Shown: positions 17,634-27,163, counted from the first letter of the stretch. The stretch is DNA of 64,000 nt from Synechococcus sp. RS9909 (GCF_014279595.1 NZ_CP047943.1:992001-1056000); one strand, 5' to 3'. Program-made: numbers and translations. Notes: generated by a model from the sequence alone, not told the origin.

Positions 17634-18926
17634 AGTCTTAGCCTCGTCCAGGCGGAACATGGCTTTGCCTTGATTGGCAACTACCGAGCGAGAATCGCTG
17701 ACGCTGAGCTCCAGGCCTGCCTGGGCTCTGCGGGAGCCGTGGTGATCGAAGGACCGAAAGCCTGCGGCAAAACGCGGATGGCTCAACAGGTGTCGGCATC
17801 CAGCGTGCTCCTCGATGTGGACGCGGCCGCTCGCCAGGCATTGGCGGTGGATCCTGAGCTCGTCCTGGCCGGCCCCAGACCGCGCCTGCTGGATGAGTGG
17901 CAGGTAGAGCCATCGCTGTGGAATCTGGTGCGGCGGTCCGTGGACCAGGCTGGCGATCCAGGACAATTCATCCTCACCGGCTCGGCGGTCCCTGCCGACG
18001 ACACGGCTCGTCACACGGGGGCTGGGCGTTTCGCCTTTGTGCGCCTGCGCCCGATGACCCTGATGGAAAGCGGAGTGTCTGAGCAGAGAGTGTCGCTTGC
18101 GGACCTGTTCTCAGGGGCTCCACCGCGCTGCGCCGATCCAGGTCTGACCATTGCCGATCTGGCGGAGTTGGTATGCCGCGGTGGTTGGCCTGCTCAGTTG
18201 GAGAGTTCACTGCAGGCGTCGTGTCGCGCGGCGCGGGACTATCTCGAACAGATCCGCCAGGTGGATGTGAATCGGGTGGATGGGCGTCGGCGCGACCCTC
18301 AGCGGTTGGCATCCCTGCTCAGAGCACTGGCCCGCAATGTGGCCACAGAGGTCGCCGTGTCCACCCTGGCCGCTGATGCTGGAGGAGCTGAGGGCCCCCT
18401 CGATCCGCGCACAATCAGCGATTACCTGCAGGTGCTCGAGCGTTTGATGGTGGTGGAGCACCAACTCGCTTGGAAGCCCCATCTGCGTTCAAAGGCGGCA
18501 CTCCGCCAGGCACCAAGGCGGCATTTCTGTGATCCTTCTCTCGCGGTGGCGGCTCTTGGCGCTGGTCCTGATCGCTTGCTGCGGGATCTGGAGTTGTTGG
18601 GCTTGTTGTTCGAGTCGCTGGTGATTCGTGACTTGCGCGTGTTTGCGCAGGCTCTGGATGGTGAGGTGTTTCACTATCGCGACAATTACGGAGTGGAAGT
18701 GGATGCCATCGTGCAGCTGCGTGATGGGCGCTGGGGTGCAATCGAGATCAAGCTCGGCGACCGGCAGGTGGATGCCGCGGCGGAGCGATTGCTGCGCTTT
18801 CGCAATCAGATTGATCAGCGCCGCAGCGGTGAACCGGCATTCCTGGCTGTGATCTGCGGTAAGGGATACGGCTATCTGCGCCCGGATGGGGTTGCGTTGA
18901 TTCCCATCGGAGCGCTGGCGCCATGA
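17613..18926 (+). CDS. AAA ATPase with C-terminal DUF4143 domain
   Basis: This 437-aa protein belongs to the widespread AAA + DUF4143 family. Walker A is IEGPKACGKT (about residues 45-54) and Walker B-like is RLLDEWQVEP, followed by the sensor FILTGSAVP. The C-terminal DUF4143 half contains the nuclease-like stretch FHYRDNYGVEVDAIVQLRDGRWGAIEIKLG, with D-E-K spacing reminiscent of PD-(D/E)XK enzymes. Family function is unresolved; some members sit near toxin-antitoxin or defence loci. Family homology seems to begin at NYRARIADAEL, so a TTG start at 17670 is possible and would leave the upstream repeats entirely non-coding. The next gene overlaps by 4 bases. Confidence 0.85.
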   Translation: MSGKSCISLSLVQAEHGFALIGNYRARIADAELQACLGSAGAVVIEGPKACGKTRMAQQVSASSVLLDVDAAARQALAVDPELVLAGPRPRLLDEWQVEPSLWNLVRRSVDQAGDPGQFILTGSAVPADDTARHTGAGRFAFVRLRPMTLMESGVSEQRVSLADLFSGAPPRCADPGLTIADLAELVCRGGWPAQLESSLQASCRAARDYLEQIRQVDVNRVDGRRRDPQRLASLLRALARNVATEVAVSTLAADAGGAEGPLDPRTISDYLQVLERLMVVEHQLAWKPHLRSKAALRQAPRRHFCDPSLAVAALGAGPDRLLRDLELLGLLFESLVIRDLRVFAQALDGEVFHYRDNYGVEVDAIVQLRDGRWGAIEIKLGDRQVDAAAERLLRFRNQIDQRRSGEPAFLAVICGKGYGYLRPDGVALIPIGALAP

Positions 18927-19441
18927 CCCTGCCCACCCTGGCGGACATCGAGCAGCGGGCGGCATCGCGGGGGCTGTTGCTGCGCCTCCAGGTGGGGCGT
19001 CCTCTGGGCCTCTGGAGTCTGCGCCTGGTGGTAGCCCAGCCGCCGCAGACCCCGGGGCAACCCTTGCTGTTGCTGGGTGAACTGAAGGCCTGGGCCTATG
19101 GCGCCCCCGCGGGCCTCCAACTCGACACGATGCGGGTGCTGCCGGCCGCTCCTGCCGGTGTGGGGGCGTTGATCTGGGCCGCCACGTTCGCCTGGGCGTT
19201 GGACTCCACGCCCTGCCGCAGCGCCCGGCTGCTGGCGATCCGGGATGACGACCGTCAACACCGCCGCCTGCTGCGCTACTTCCGCCGGCTGGGGTTTGTG
19301 CCCCTGCGTGAAGTCGGCGCGTCGGCTGTTGATCTGCCCCTGCGCCTGGTGTGGGGCGGTGCGGGCTTGCTGATGCGCGGCGATTGCAGGGATGGGTTGG
19401 CCCGGGCCTGGCGGCTGGCTCAGCCGGCCTCGGCTGCGTGA
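18923..19441 (+). CDS. Conserved hypothetical protein, possible GNAT-like fold
   Basis: I do not recognise this 172-aa protein with confidence. It is alanine/leucine-rich without a signal peptide. The segment [20 protein letters not shown] resembles the last helix and strand of GNAT acetyltransferases, and [11 protein letters not shown] the preceding strand. There is no clear acetyl-CoA loop, so an inactive or divergent GNAT is possible. The ATGA overlap with the DUF4143 ATPase gene suggests coupled translation. Its last 22 bases overlap the 3' end of convergent lipA. Confidence 0.6.
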   Translation: MTLPTLADIEQRAASRGLLLRLQVGRPLGLWSLRLVVAQPPQTPGQPLLLLGELKAWAYGAPAGLQLDTMRVLPAAPAGVGALIWAATFAWALDSTPCRSARLLAIRDDDRQHRRLLRYFRRLGFVPLREVGASAVDLPLRLVWGGAGLLMRGDCRDGLARAWRLAQPASAA

Positions 19442-20334
19442 TAGCTGCTGCGCACCAGCGGCCCGGAGCGAACATCGGCGAACCCCAGCTCCCGGGCGAT
19501 GCTGCCCAGCTGGTCAAACTCCTCCGGCGTCCAGTAACGCGCCACCGGCAGGTGGGCCAGCGATGGACGCAGATACTGCCCCAGGGTGAGCCGCTGGCAA
19601 TCGACGGCGCGCAGATCCCGCAACGTGGCGATCACCTCATCGCGCGTCTCCCCCAAGCCCAGCATCAGGCCGCTTTTGGTGGGGATCTGGGGGGCCAGCT
19701 CCCGGGCGGCGGCCAGGAGCCCGAGGGAGCGGCTGTAGGTCGCGCCCCGGCGCACCTCCCCCTGCAGGCGCTGCACCGTTTCCAGGTTGTGGTTGAAACA
19801 CACCGGTTGGGCGGCGAGCACGGTCTGGAGTCGCTGTCGCTGGGCCTGTTCGCCCTCCCTGCACTCCCGGTGGCCTCCCCAGAAATCGGGGGTGAGCAGC
19901 TCGATCGCGATCAGGGGGTTGCGGGCCCGGATCGCCGCCATGGTGGTGGTGAACAGGCTGGCACCGTGATCGGCGAGGTCATCGCGGGCGACCGCGGTGA
20001 GCACCACATAGCGCAGGCCCATGCGTTGCACCGCATCGGCCACCCGTTCCGCTTCGCCTGCATCGAGGGCCATGGGTGCCCGGCCCTTCTCCACCTGACA
20101 GAAGGCGCAGCTGCGGGTGCAGATCGATCCCCCCAGCAGGAAGGTGGCGGTTCCGGCGGCGTAGCACTCGGCCCGGTTCGGGCAGCGCCCCTCTTCGCAG
20201 ATCGTGTGCAGGGCGCCCTGCTTCACCACCGCCTGCACCGCCTCCAGGGCGCTGGCATTGCCCACGGGTCGGCGCAGCCAGTGGGGCAGGCGCTCTTTGG
20301 GGCGCAGGCTGCTGTAGCGACTAACTGGACTCAT
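19420..20334 (-). CDS. lipA: Lipoyl synthase
   Basis: LipA is a radical SAM enzyme that inserts two sulfurs into octanoyl groups on lipoate-dependent complexes. The 304-aa protein shows both expected cluster motifs: the auxiliary cluster [12 protein letters not shown] (CX4CX5C) and the radical [11 protein letters not shown]. The C-terminal RSSYHAAE carries the family's final serine ligand. Cyanobacteria often have two LipA homologues, and the window does not show whether this is the only one. ATG 20334 overlaps the recR stop by 4 bases. Confidence 0.95.
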   Translation of the reverse strand: MSPVSRYSSLRPKERLPHWLRRPVGNASALEAVQAVVKQGALHTICEEGRCPNRAECYAAGTATFLLGGSICTRSCAFCQVEKGRAPMALDAGEAERVADAVQRMGLRYVVLTAVARDDLADHGASLFTTTMAAIRARNPLIAIELLTPDFWGGHRECREGEQAQRQRLQTVLAAQPVCFNHNLETVQRLQGEVRRGATYSRSLGLLAAARELAPQIPTKSGLMLGLGETRDEVIATLRDLRAVDCQRLTLGQYLRPSLAHLPVARYWTPEEFDQLGSIARELGFADVRSGPLVRSSYHAAEAG

Positions 20335-20903
20335 ACGACCTCCCGGCGACCTTCAAGCGCTCGGCTCAGGGTGACATCGTCGGCGTATTCCAGCTCGCTG
20401 CCCACCGGCAGGCCGTAGGCAATTCGGCTCACCCGGGTGAAGGGCCGCAGCAGCCGGGCCAGGTAGAGGCTGGTGGTGTCGCCCTCCACACTCGGGGTGA
20501 GCGCCAGGATCACCTCTGCGGTCGACTCCCGTTCCACCCGCTGCACCAGGCTGCTCACCTGCAGCATCTCCGGGCCGATGCCATCCATGGGCGAGATCAA
20601 GCCGCCGAGCACGTGATAGCGACCGGCGTACTCCCTGGTGCGCTCCAGGGCGAGCAGATCACGGGAATCGGCAACGACGCAGAGCAGTCCGCTGGTGCCG
20701 CGCTCGGGATTGCGACAGATCTCACAGGTGGGCTCGGCGCTGAGATGAAAACAGGTCTGGCACTGCCCCACCTGGCGACGGGCCGCCAGCAGCGCCTCCG
20801 CGAAGCTCTGGATCTGCTCCTCCGGTTGGCGCAACAGATGCAGCGCCAGCCGCTGCGCGGTTCGGGGGCCGATCCCTGGCAATCGTTCAAATTGCTCGAT
20901 CAA
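20331..20903 (-). CDS. recR: Recombination protein RecR
   Basis: RecR works with RecF and RecO to load RecA at single-strand gaps. The 190-aa sequence has the helix-hairpin-helix [20 protein letters not shown], a four-cysteine zinc module ([16 protein letters not shown]), and a Toprim domain ([15 protein letters not shown] then [16 protein letters not shown]). The TTG at 20903 gives this length, but family-like sequence ([11 protein letters not shown]) continues about 10 codons upstream. The true start may therefore be a non-ATG codon slightly farther out; no ATG is available before an in-frame TGA. It is coupled to lipA by a 4-base overlap. Confidence 0.93.
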   Translation of the reverse strand: MIEQFERLPGIGPRTAQRLALHLLRQPEEQIQSFAEALLAARRQVGQCQTCFHLSAEPTCEICRNPERGTSGLLCVVADSRDLLALERTREYAGRYHVLGGLISPMDGIGPEMLQVSSLVQRVERESTAEVILALTPSVEGDTTSLYLARLLRPFTRVSRIAYGLPVGSELEYADDVTLSRALEGRREVV

Positions 20904-21013
20904 CCGGGCCAGCGGTCGGGTGAAGCCGCTCAGGGATCTGCCGCGAATTCAACGAATTTAGGCAGGCTGCACAGGGGCAGAATGGCCTTCAGTTCTGTTT
21001 CGGTGTTGGCGTC

Positions 21014-21568
21014 ATGCGCTCGATCCTGCAATCGCCCTGGCGCCTGCTGCTCGCCCTGCTCTGTGTGCTGTCGCTTTCGGCCTGTGCCGGATCCACCGCC
21101 GGCCTGAACTCCTTTCAGAGCCCCGATGGCCGCTATGCCTTTCTGTATCCCACCGGCTGGACCCGGGTGGCCGTGAGCAACGGCCCCCAGGTGGTGTTTC
21201 ACGACCTGATTCACAGCGATGAAACGGTGAGCCTGGTGGTGTCGGATGTGGACGCCAACGATGACCTCACCCAGCTGGGCAGCGCCGTGGCGGTGGGTGA
21301 GCGGCTTCGCCGGGATGTGATCGCTCCCCAGGGCAGTGGCCGCGCCGCCGATCTGGTGGAGGCGACGGAGCGGGAGAGCGCCGGTCATACGTTCTACGAC
21401 CTCGAATATGCCGTGCACCTCCAGGACCGTGACCGTCACGAACTCGCCACCGTGGTGGTGGATCGCGGCCGCCTCTACACCCTGGCCACCAGCACCAATG
21501 AGGAGCGCTGGCCGAAGGTGAAGGGTCTGTTCGAAAGGGTGATCAGCTCCTTCACGCTGCTGATCTGA
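21014..21568 (+). CDS. PsbP-like photosystem II lipoprotein (CyanoP family)
   Basis: The 184-aa protein starts with a hydrophobic leader ending in the lipobox LSACAG (lipidated Cys near residue 24), so it should be a lipoprotein on the lumenal face of the thylakoid or the periplasm. The remainder fits the PsbP fold: FQSPDGRYAFLYPTGW, VVFHDLIHSDETVSLVVSDV, and a C-terminal VVDRGRLYTLATSTNEERW. CyanoP assists early photosystem II assembly. It diverges from recR across a 110-base region that holds the promoters. Confidence 0.9.
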   Translation: MRSILQSPWRLLLALLCVLSLSACAGSTAGLNSFQSPDGRYAFLYPTGWTRVAVSNGPQVVFHDLIHSDETVSLVVSDVDANDDLTQLGSAVAVGERLRRDVIAPQGSGRAADLVEATERESAGHTFYDLEYAVHLQDRDRHELATVVVDRGRLYTLATSTNEERWPKVKGLFERVISSFTLLI

Positions 21569-21632
21569 TTCGGGGCTGGGCCGTTTCAAGCAACTGTCCT
21601 CAGCAGCGCAGCCATCCCCCACCCCAGGGGCC

Positions 21633-22967
21633 ATGCTTTGGCCCATGACGACGTCCTCCCGGGTCGAACGCCTGAAAGGTCGCTGGAACGGCCTTTCCGA
21701 CCACCAGCAGGTGGGCGCTTCCCTGTTGGGTGTGGGCGGCATCTTTCTGTTCTGGCTGGTGTTCTGGCCCGTGCCCACCCAGGTGAAGGGGCAGGGCGTG
21801 TTGATCTACCCCAACAACGCCGGCGTGCTCAACGCCCGCGCCACAGGCCAGGTGCTCGATGTGAACGTGTCGGTGGGCGACAAGGTGCGCAAGGGGCAGG
21901 TGTTGATGACCCTCTATCTGCCGGTGCTCGAACGGCAGCTGGAGCAGCAGAAGGGCAACCTGGCCCAGTTGGTGCGGCAGAACAACGAACTCAACCAGCG
22001 CGACGCCCTGCGGATCAACACGGCCCAGATCGCGCTCGACACGACCCTGGCCAAGCTGGCGGATGACCAGGCCCGGCTGGCCCAGTTGCAGGCCACCTAC
22101 GGCAGCAAGGTGGAGAACCTCAACTGGCTGGCCAAGCGCGCCGTGGTGGCGCCGCTTTCCTCGGAGGTGGTGACGGCTGAGCAGGGGCTCACCAGCACCA
22201 GCGTGCAACTGGATGACATCAAGATTCAGCGCAAGGAAGCAGTCACCAACTTCCAGCAGATCAAGCTGAACGTCGAAACCGAACAACTCAATCGCAACTA
22301 TCAGATCGATGACCTGAAGCGTCAGATCAAGGTCACCGAAGCCCAGATTGCTTACGACGGCACGATCACGGCGGAACGCAGCGGCATCGTGCTCGATCTG
22401 CAGGTGATCCCCGGGCAAACGATCAAAGCGAAGGATCGTCTGGGCACGATCGGTCGCGCCGAAGCCCCGCCGGCCGGTGAGAAAAAAGCCGGTGGCGACC
22501 TGATCGCCGTCGCCTACTTCCCCCCCGCCGATGCCCGCCGCCTGCCGCTTGGGCTCCCTGTGGAGGTGGTGCCCCTCTGGAATCAGCGCGGTCGCTTCGG
22601 GGGGATTGAAGGCACGGTGCGCAGCGTGCTCACCCTGCCGGCCACCCCGGAAGACATCTCCACCACCGTGGGAAACACCCAGCTGGCCGATGCGCTCGTC
22701 AAGGAAGGGCCGGTGATGCGCGCCGAGATCAGTCTCGATCGTGATCCCCGCTCCGACGACGGTTACCGCTGGACCCTCTCCGGCGGCAGCGGAGTCTTCC
22801 CGATCCGTGATGGCTTGACCGTCGACACCTTCGCCTACGTGGAGTGGCGTTCGCCGATCACCTACATCCTGCCTGGGCTGCGTTCGCTCACCGGCGGCTA
22901 CCGCTCCCTGCGGATCGATCGGCTCTGGAACCTGCCCTTCCTGCGCCAGCCCGGCACCCCCCGCTGA
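21633..22967 (+). CDS. HlyD-family membrane fusion protein (periplasmic adaptor)
   Basis: The 444-aa protein has one N-terminal membrane helix (GVGGIFLFWLVFWPV). A lipoyl/barrel half-motif follows (GVLNARATGQVLDVNVSVGDKVRKGQVL), then a long coiled-coil hairpin of about 150 residues and the returning barrel strand ITAERSGIVLDLQVIPGQTIKAKDRLG. This is the adaptor architecture of tripartite efflux or secretion systems. ATG 21645 (MTTSSRVERL) is an equally good start. A small membrane protein gene follows at 22981 and a TolC-type gene converges on it, so the set probably works as one transport system. Confidence 0.87.
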   Translation: MLWPMTTSSRVERLKGRWNGLSDHQQVGASLLGVGGIFLFWLVFWPVPTQVKGQGVLIYPNNAGVLNARATGQVLDVNVSVGDKVRKGQVLMTLYLPVLERQLEQQKGNLAQLVRQNNELNQRDALRINTAQIALDTTLAKLADDQARLAQLQATYGSKVENLNWLAKRAVVAPLSSEVVTAEQGLTSTSVQLDDIKIQRKEAVTNFQQIKLNVETEQLNRNYQIDDLKRQIKVTEAQIAYDGTITAERSGIVLDLQVIPGQTIKAKDRLGTIGRAEAPPAGEKKAGGDLIAVAYFPPADARRLPLGLPVEVVPLWNQRGRFGGIEGTVRSVLTLPATPEDISTTVGNTQLADALVKEGPVMRAEISLDRDPRSDDGYRWTLSGGSGVFPIRDGLTVDTFAYVEWRSPITYILPGLRSLTGGYRSLRIDRLWNLPFLRQPGTPR

Positions 22968-22980
22968 TCCTCCGTTTCCA

Positions 22981-23151
22981 ATGTCTCTTCGTCCGTTGCT
23001 GCGTCAGGAACTGCCCTGGTTGGTCGCCGAGGTGGTGCTGTTGATCGTGCTCATGAATGCCAATCCGCCTGAGCTGTGGTTCTGGCTGGTGGTGTTTCTC
23101 GTGGTGTTCGGCTACCGGATCGAGCGCTGGTGGTCCTCACGGACCCTCTGA
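22981..23151 (+). CDS. Small two-helix membrane protein
   Basis: This 56-aa frame starts at ATG 22981, 13 bases after the HlyD stop codon. It has two hydrophobic segments (about residues 13-25 and 32-46) and a basic-aromatic end (YRIERWWSSRTL). Its place beside an adaptor gene recalls the small DUF1656 proteins of AaeXAB-type pumps, but I see no convincing sequence match to that family. Its last 15 bases overlap the 3' end of the convergent TolC-type gene. Confidence 0.6.
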   Translation: MSLRPLLRQELPWLVAEVVLLIVLMNANPPELWFWLVVFLVVFGYRIERWWSSRTL

Positions 23152-24981
23152 ACGGCTCAGGGTCAGCCGGGCGGGAACGGTCATGGAAGGATCGCTGGGC
23201 ATCGGTAGCAGTTCGCGCAGCAGTCGGGCGTAGGTGGTGTTCACATCCACGGTGGCGAACAGGCGGCGCACCAGGGAATTGACTAATTGCTCCTGGGTCA
23301 CCGAGAGATCGATGTCATCGGCCAGGCCGGTCTGATAGCGCAGTTTGGTGTCGCGGAAGGCCTCCTTGCTCGCCCCCACGGCCCGTCGGGCCGACACGAG
23401 CTTGGCGAGGCTGGCTTCATGGTTGAGGAACGCCTGCTCCAGGCGCAGCCGGATGTCATTGCGGGTGCTGGCGTAGCGCTGTGCTTCCGCCCGTTCCTTC
23501 AGCGCCAGGGCCTTGACGCTGTTGGCGGTGGTGCCGGCATCGAAGATCAGCCAGTTGAAGGCCAGACCCACCGACCATTCGTAGCCGCTCACCTGCTCAA
23601 GCGGCAGGAAGGTGGCACCGCAGCAGCCACCGCCGATGATCGAGAAATTGAACAGCCGCTCCACCGAGCCCAGACCACCGGCGGCGGCGAACAGGCTCAG
23701 CTTGGGCAACAGCTGGGCGGCGGTGGCGTCCTGACGCAGGGCGAGGGCGCGTCGGGTGGCGAGGATCGCCTCCAGCTCGGGGTTGTTGTCGTAAGCCGCC
23801 AGTAGGGTCTGATCCAGATTGAGGGGCCAGGCCGGTTGCAGGCTGATCGGATCGGCGGCGCTGGGGGTGACCGAGGCCGGCAGGTTCAGCACGGTCCAGA
23901 GGCGGCGGCGGGCGACGGCACGGTCGGCCAGGGCCTGAATCAGATCCTCCTGGTCAGCCGATAGCACGGCGCTGCGACGCAGCAGGTCGACCCGGGGCAC
24001 AAGACCGGCCCGTTTGAGGTCGAGCACGTCTTCCAGCACCACCAGATCGGTGCGCACGACTGCATCGCGGATGCGCACCAGCTGCTCACTGCGCTGCAGC
24101 TCGTAGTAGGCCTCACTCACCGCGAGCTGCAGGGCGCGCAGGTCGTTGGCGTAGGTCTTCTCCTGTTGTTCGAGCACGGCCTGGGCGGCCCGCACCCGCG
24201 GCGTCCGGGCGAAGTCGATCAGCGCGTAGTTCAGTTGCAGGCCCGCATCGGCCGACACACCGTTGGCGACGGCTCCCAGGCCGCCTCCGGCTGGCACGTA
24301 GAACGGGCCGGCGGAATCGCCGCTGACCGATGTGCCGTTTTTGGTGAGCGCGAAATTCGGCATCTGTCCCTGGGCTGCGAAGGCGGGTCCGAAGCCGTAG
24401 GTGTTGTTGCCGTAGGGCGAGTAGGTGGTGGTGCCGCTCTGGAAACCCTCGACGTTGCCGAAGACGCTGATCGTGGGCCAGTAGCTGCCGGCCGCGGCGG
24501 CCACGGTGGCGGCCTGGGCGGCGATCTGATCCCGCTGCAGCTGCAGATTCGGGTTGTTTTGGAAGGCGATCGCAATCGCGTCCTTCAGGCTCACCGCCTT
24601 GATCGGGTTGGCGGGGGTGCCTGCTGCCGGCAGGCTCAGGGGCCCATCCGGACGGGCCTCCTCGGGGCTGAGGGGACCGGACGCTGGTCGGTTGGCATCG
24701 AGCAGGTTGGCGGGCACCTCGGGGGCGGCCAGATCGTCGCTGCTGTCGAGGCTTGGCGCCGGCCCCAGCATCGAATCGAGCGCCTCCATCTGTCGGTTGA
24801 GCTGATCCCAGCTTTGTTCCAGCTGGCGGGTGGTGCCGCCGGTGTTGAGGGGAGGCACCTCGGTGGCGCGGGGTTGCACCGGCTGTGCCCCAGCGGGAGC
24901 GAGCGCCGTCAACAGGGTGAGCAGCGGCGTGAGTCTGGAGCAGCGGCGGAAAATCTGGGGCACAAGTCCGGCGCTGGTCAT
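23137..24981 (-). CDS. TolC-family outer membrane efflux protein
   Basis: The 614-aa protein has a signal peptide (LLTLLTALAPAGAQP, cleavage near residue 32). A proline/serine-rich linker of roughly 100 residues precedes the TolC core. The core shows two repeats of long coiled coils typical of outer membrane factors: KDAIAIAFQNNPNLQLQRDQIAAQ, LQLAVSEAYYELQRSEQLVRI, LLAAYDNNPELEAILATRRA and RLRLEQAFLNHEASLAKLVSA. It should form the trimeric outer-membrane channel for the nearby HlyD and FUSC proteins. ATG 24981 overlaps the stop of the upstream FUSC gene by 4 bases, and its 3' end overlaps the convergent small membrane gene. Confidence 0.9.
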   Translation of the reverse strand: MTSAGLVPQIFRRCSRLTPLLTLLTALAPAGAQPVQPRATEVPPLNTGGTTRQLEQSWDQLNRQMEALDSMLGPAPSLDSSDDLAAPEVPANLLDANRPASGPLSPEEARPDGPLSLPAAGTPANPIKAVSLKDAIAIAFQNNPNLQLQRDQIAAQAATVAAAAGSYWPTISVFGNVEGFQSGTTTYSPYGNNTYGFGPAFAAQGQMPNFALTKNGTSVSGDSAGPFYVPAGGGLGAVANGVSADAGLQLNYALIDFARTPRVRAAQAVLEQQEKTYANDLRALQLAVSEAYYELQRSEQLVRIRDAVVRTDLVVLEDVLDLKRAGLVPRVDLLRRSAVLSADQEDLIQALADRAVARRRLWTVLNLPASVTPSAADPISLQPAWPLNLDQTLLAAYDNNPELEAILATRRALALRQDATAAQLLPKLSLFAAAGGLGSVERLFNFSIIGGGCCGATFLPLEQVSGYEWSVGLAFNWLIFDAGTTANSVKALALKERAEAQRYASTRNDIRLRLEQAFLNHEASLAKLVSARRAVGASKEAFRDTKLRYQTGLADDIDLSVTQEQLVNSLVRRLFATVDVNTTYARLLRELLPMPSDPSMTVPARLTLSRSEGP

Positions 24982-26144
24982 CGCAATCCGCTCGATCCTG
25001 CCGAGCCCTCGCTCGCCAGCGCCTGGTCAAGGACAGGTGTTGATCCGGCCAGGCCTGGGGTGTTGTCGCGGGAGATCATCACCATGTGTCCCAACAGCGA
25101 CGCCCGCAGCACGATCTGGCGTAACCGTTGGTCGCTCACCTGCTCCCGGGCCTCCTGCGTCGCTTCCAGCAGGGTCTGGCGCAGGACCTCCATCTGGGAG
25201 TGCAGAGCGGTGATCTCCTCCTGCATGGAGCTGTTGGGCAAGGCCTGGCGCTCGAGCAGGGAGGGGCGTCGCAGCTCCACGGCCAGGCTCCGGAGCAGGG
25301 CGACCTCCCCGTCCAAGACCTTCACTTCCTGGGCATGAAGCCTGCCTACGGCCTCAGGCGCGTGAATGGCAGCGGGAAGTCCTCTTAACCCATCGATCAC
25401 GCTCATCAGCTGGGAGCTGAGGAGATCCAATTGGCTCCAGAGGCGATGCAGGGGGTGGTTCTCGGGGCTGGCTCCCAGCTCCACTTGGGCTACTTGGCGC
25501 TGTTGCCGGACGCCGTTGATCTGACCGAGCAGGCGGTTGCGGCGGCTGCGGCGCTCCGCAATCGGCAGCCGGCGGGGATGCTCCTGGCGAAGGTCGTCGG
25601 CGTAGCTGGTCAGCTCAACGCCAAGGGCTTCAAACAACGCGGCGAATTGCTGATGCAGCTGGGGGATGGTGCGACTGGGCCAGATCCAACGGGCAGCCCA
25701 CAGGGAGATGACGATGCCCAGGGAGGTCCAGAACAGGCGTAGCGGTCCCCAGATGGTTTCTTCGCTGTTGTGGACCAACCAGCCCATGATGATGATGTTG
25801 CCCGCCACCTTGTAACCCACCTGCAGACCCAGGGCTCCGCCGAACAGGCGGGTGGCCCCCAGGGCCAGACCCAGGGAGAGGGCCAGTGGGAGCTGCAGGC
25901 TGCGTGAGAAAATCACCAGCAGGATCACCCCCATGAGCGATCCCAGCAGTCGCTGGATGCCCAGCTTCAGCGAGCTGCCGTAGGAACTGGAGAGCACAGC
26001 CGCCGTGGTCATCGGCAGGTAGTAGCCGAAGGGGATGTCGCTGAGCAGACCGAAGCCGGCGCTCAGGCCGGTCACCACGGCCAGGCGCAGATCACTGCGA
26101 ACAAACCAGGGTTGCGGCTTCGTGGAGGGCCCGGGTGTGCTCAT
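24978..26144 (-). CDS. FUSC family (aromatic-acid exporter-like) half-size membrane protein
   Basis: The 388-aa protein has an N-terminal membrane domain with about six hydrophobic segments, including the FUSC signature YGSSLKLGIQRLLGSLMGVILLVI. A cytoplasmic coiled-coil-rich region follows (HAQEVKVLDGEVALLRSLAVELRR). Canonical FUSC exporters (AaeB, YccS) carry two such halves in one chain of 650-700 aa; here each half is a separate gene. It overlaps the preceding FUSC gene and the following TolC gene by 4 bases each, forming one translationally coupled unit. Confidence 0.85.
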   Translation of the reverse strand: MSTPGPSTKPQPWFVRSDLRLAVVTGLSAGFGLLSDIPFGYYLPMTTAAVLSSSYGSSLKLGIQRLLGSLMGVILLVIFSRSLQLPLALSLGLALGATRLFGGALGLQVGYKVAGNIIIMGWLVHNSEETIWGPLRLFWTSLGIVISLWAARWIWPSRTIPQLHQQFAALFEALGVELTSYADDLRQEHPRRLPIAERRSRRNRLLGQINGVRQQRQVAQVELGASPENHPLHRLWSQLDLLSSQLMSVIDGLRGLPAAIHAPEAVGRLHAQEVKVLDGEVALLRSLAVELRRPSLLERQALPNSSMQEEITALHSQMEVLRQTLLEATQEAREQVSDQRLRQIVLRASLLGHMVMISRDNTPGLAGSTPVLDQALASEGSAGSSGLR

Positions 26145-27136
26145 GAGGCGCCAGCTGTTGCCACCGTTGCGGCCATGGCCACCGAGGTGTCCAGTCGCTG
26201 TTGGCTGCGCACCAGCAGCCTCAGCCGCGTGATCTCCTCCTCCAGCGCGATGCGCTGGGGCAGGGGCAAGTTCGTGAGGTGATCGGCAAGAACCAGGGCC
26301 TGCCAGGCCATCGGCTCATTCAGATCCAGATAGCGCCCCAGTTCGGGCAGCACGAGTCTTCCCTCTTTCGGTTGCAGGCGCTCCAGCAGGCGCTCCACAA
26401 GCAACCAGCGCACCTGCAGGCAGCGCAGCAGGCTCATCCGTTGCGGCCAACGGCGTTGGCGCAAGCGCTGGATCTGGCGAGGTCCGAGGCTTTCTTCCAC
26501 ATTGATCAGGCGTTGCAGTTCCAGCAGGCTGCGCGTGATCGCTTCTGAATCAATCGGTTCCGGTGCGGGGCCCCGGCCCTGGAAGGCGGCGCTGTGGGCG
26601 TTCAGGCGGCGATGCAGGATCGCCACCAGGCCATCGCTGAGCTCCTGCATGCGGGCCAGGCGATTCTTCGGCCAGAACAGGCGACCCATCAGCAGGGCCA
26701 CCACAATGCCCACCACCGTGTCGACACTGCGGTTGAAGACGTAGCTCCAGTTGAGCAGGGCGTAGCCCGGGATTCCCAGGAACATGATCGTGATCACCGC
26801 GGCGGTGGAGAGGCCGCTGCTCCAGCCGAGACGCCGCAGCAGCGGAATCGAGATCAACAGGCTCACCAGAATGCCGATCCAACCGGAGAGGATCGTGTGA
26901 ACCACAAAGGTCACCAGCCCGCCGGTGACCGTGCCCAGGATGCGTCCCCGGGCTGCCCGCAGGGAGTTGTCGTCCTGGTCGTCGACCACGAAGGTGACGG
27001 CGAGCAGGGGGTACCAGAGATAGGTGATGCGTTGAAAATGTTGGGAGATGGCGCAGGTGATCAGCACGCTCAGCCCAAGACGCAGGCTCTGTCGCAGCAG
27101 ATTGCCGTTCACGCCGATGCTCTCGATCGCTGCCAT
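26141..27136 (-). CDS. FUSC family half-size membrane protein
   Basis: From ATG 27136 (MAAIESIGVNGNLL) the protein is 331 aa, with six hydrophobic segments in the first 170 residues. The FUSC-type signature is DNSLRAARGRILGTVTGGLVTF. A soluble helical C-terminal half ends with EEEITRLRLLVRSQQRL. The open frame continues upstream to 27484 but there it is the antisense of the mgtC-like gene. It is the first gene of a FUSC-FUSC-TolC run and probably pairs with the 388-aa FUSC protein as a hetero-oligomer. It diverges from the MgtC gene across only about 27 bases. Confidence 0.84.
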   Translation of the reverse strand: MAAIESIGVNGNLLRQSLRLGLSVLITCAISQHFQRITYLWYPLLAVTFVVDDQDDNSLRAARGRILGTVTGGLVTFVVHTILSGWIGILVSLLISIPLLRRLGWSSGLSTAAVITIMFLGIPGYALLNWSYVFNRSVDTVVGIVVALLMGRLFWPKNRLARMQELSDGLVAILHRRLNAHSAAFQGRGPAPEPIDSEAITRSLLELQRLINVEESLGPRQIQRLRQRRWPQRMSLLRCLQVRWLLVERLLERLQPKEGRLVLPELGRYLDLNEPMAWQALVLADHLTNLPLPQRIALEEEITRLRLLVRSQQRLDTSVAMAATVATAGAS

Positions 27137-27163
27137 TGTGCGGGCACGGCCCTCGTCTCGCTC

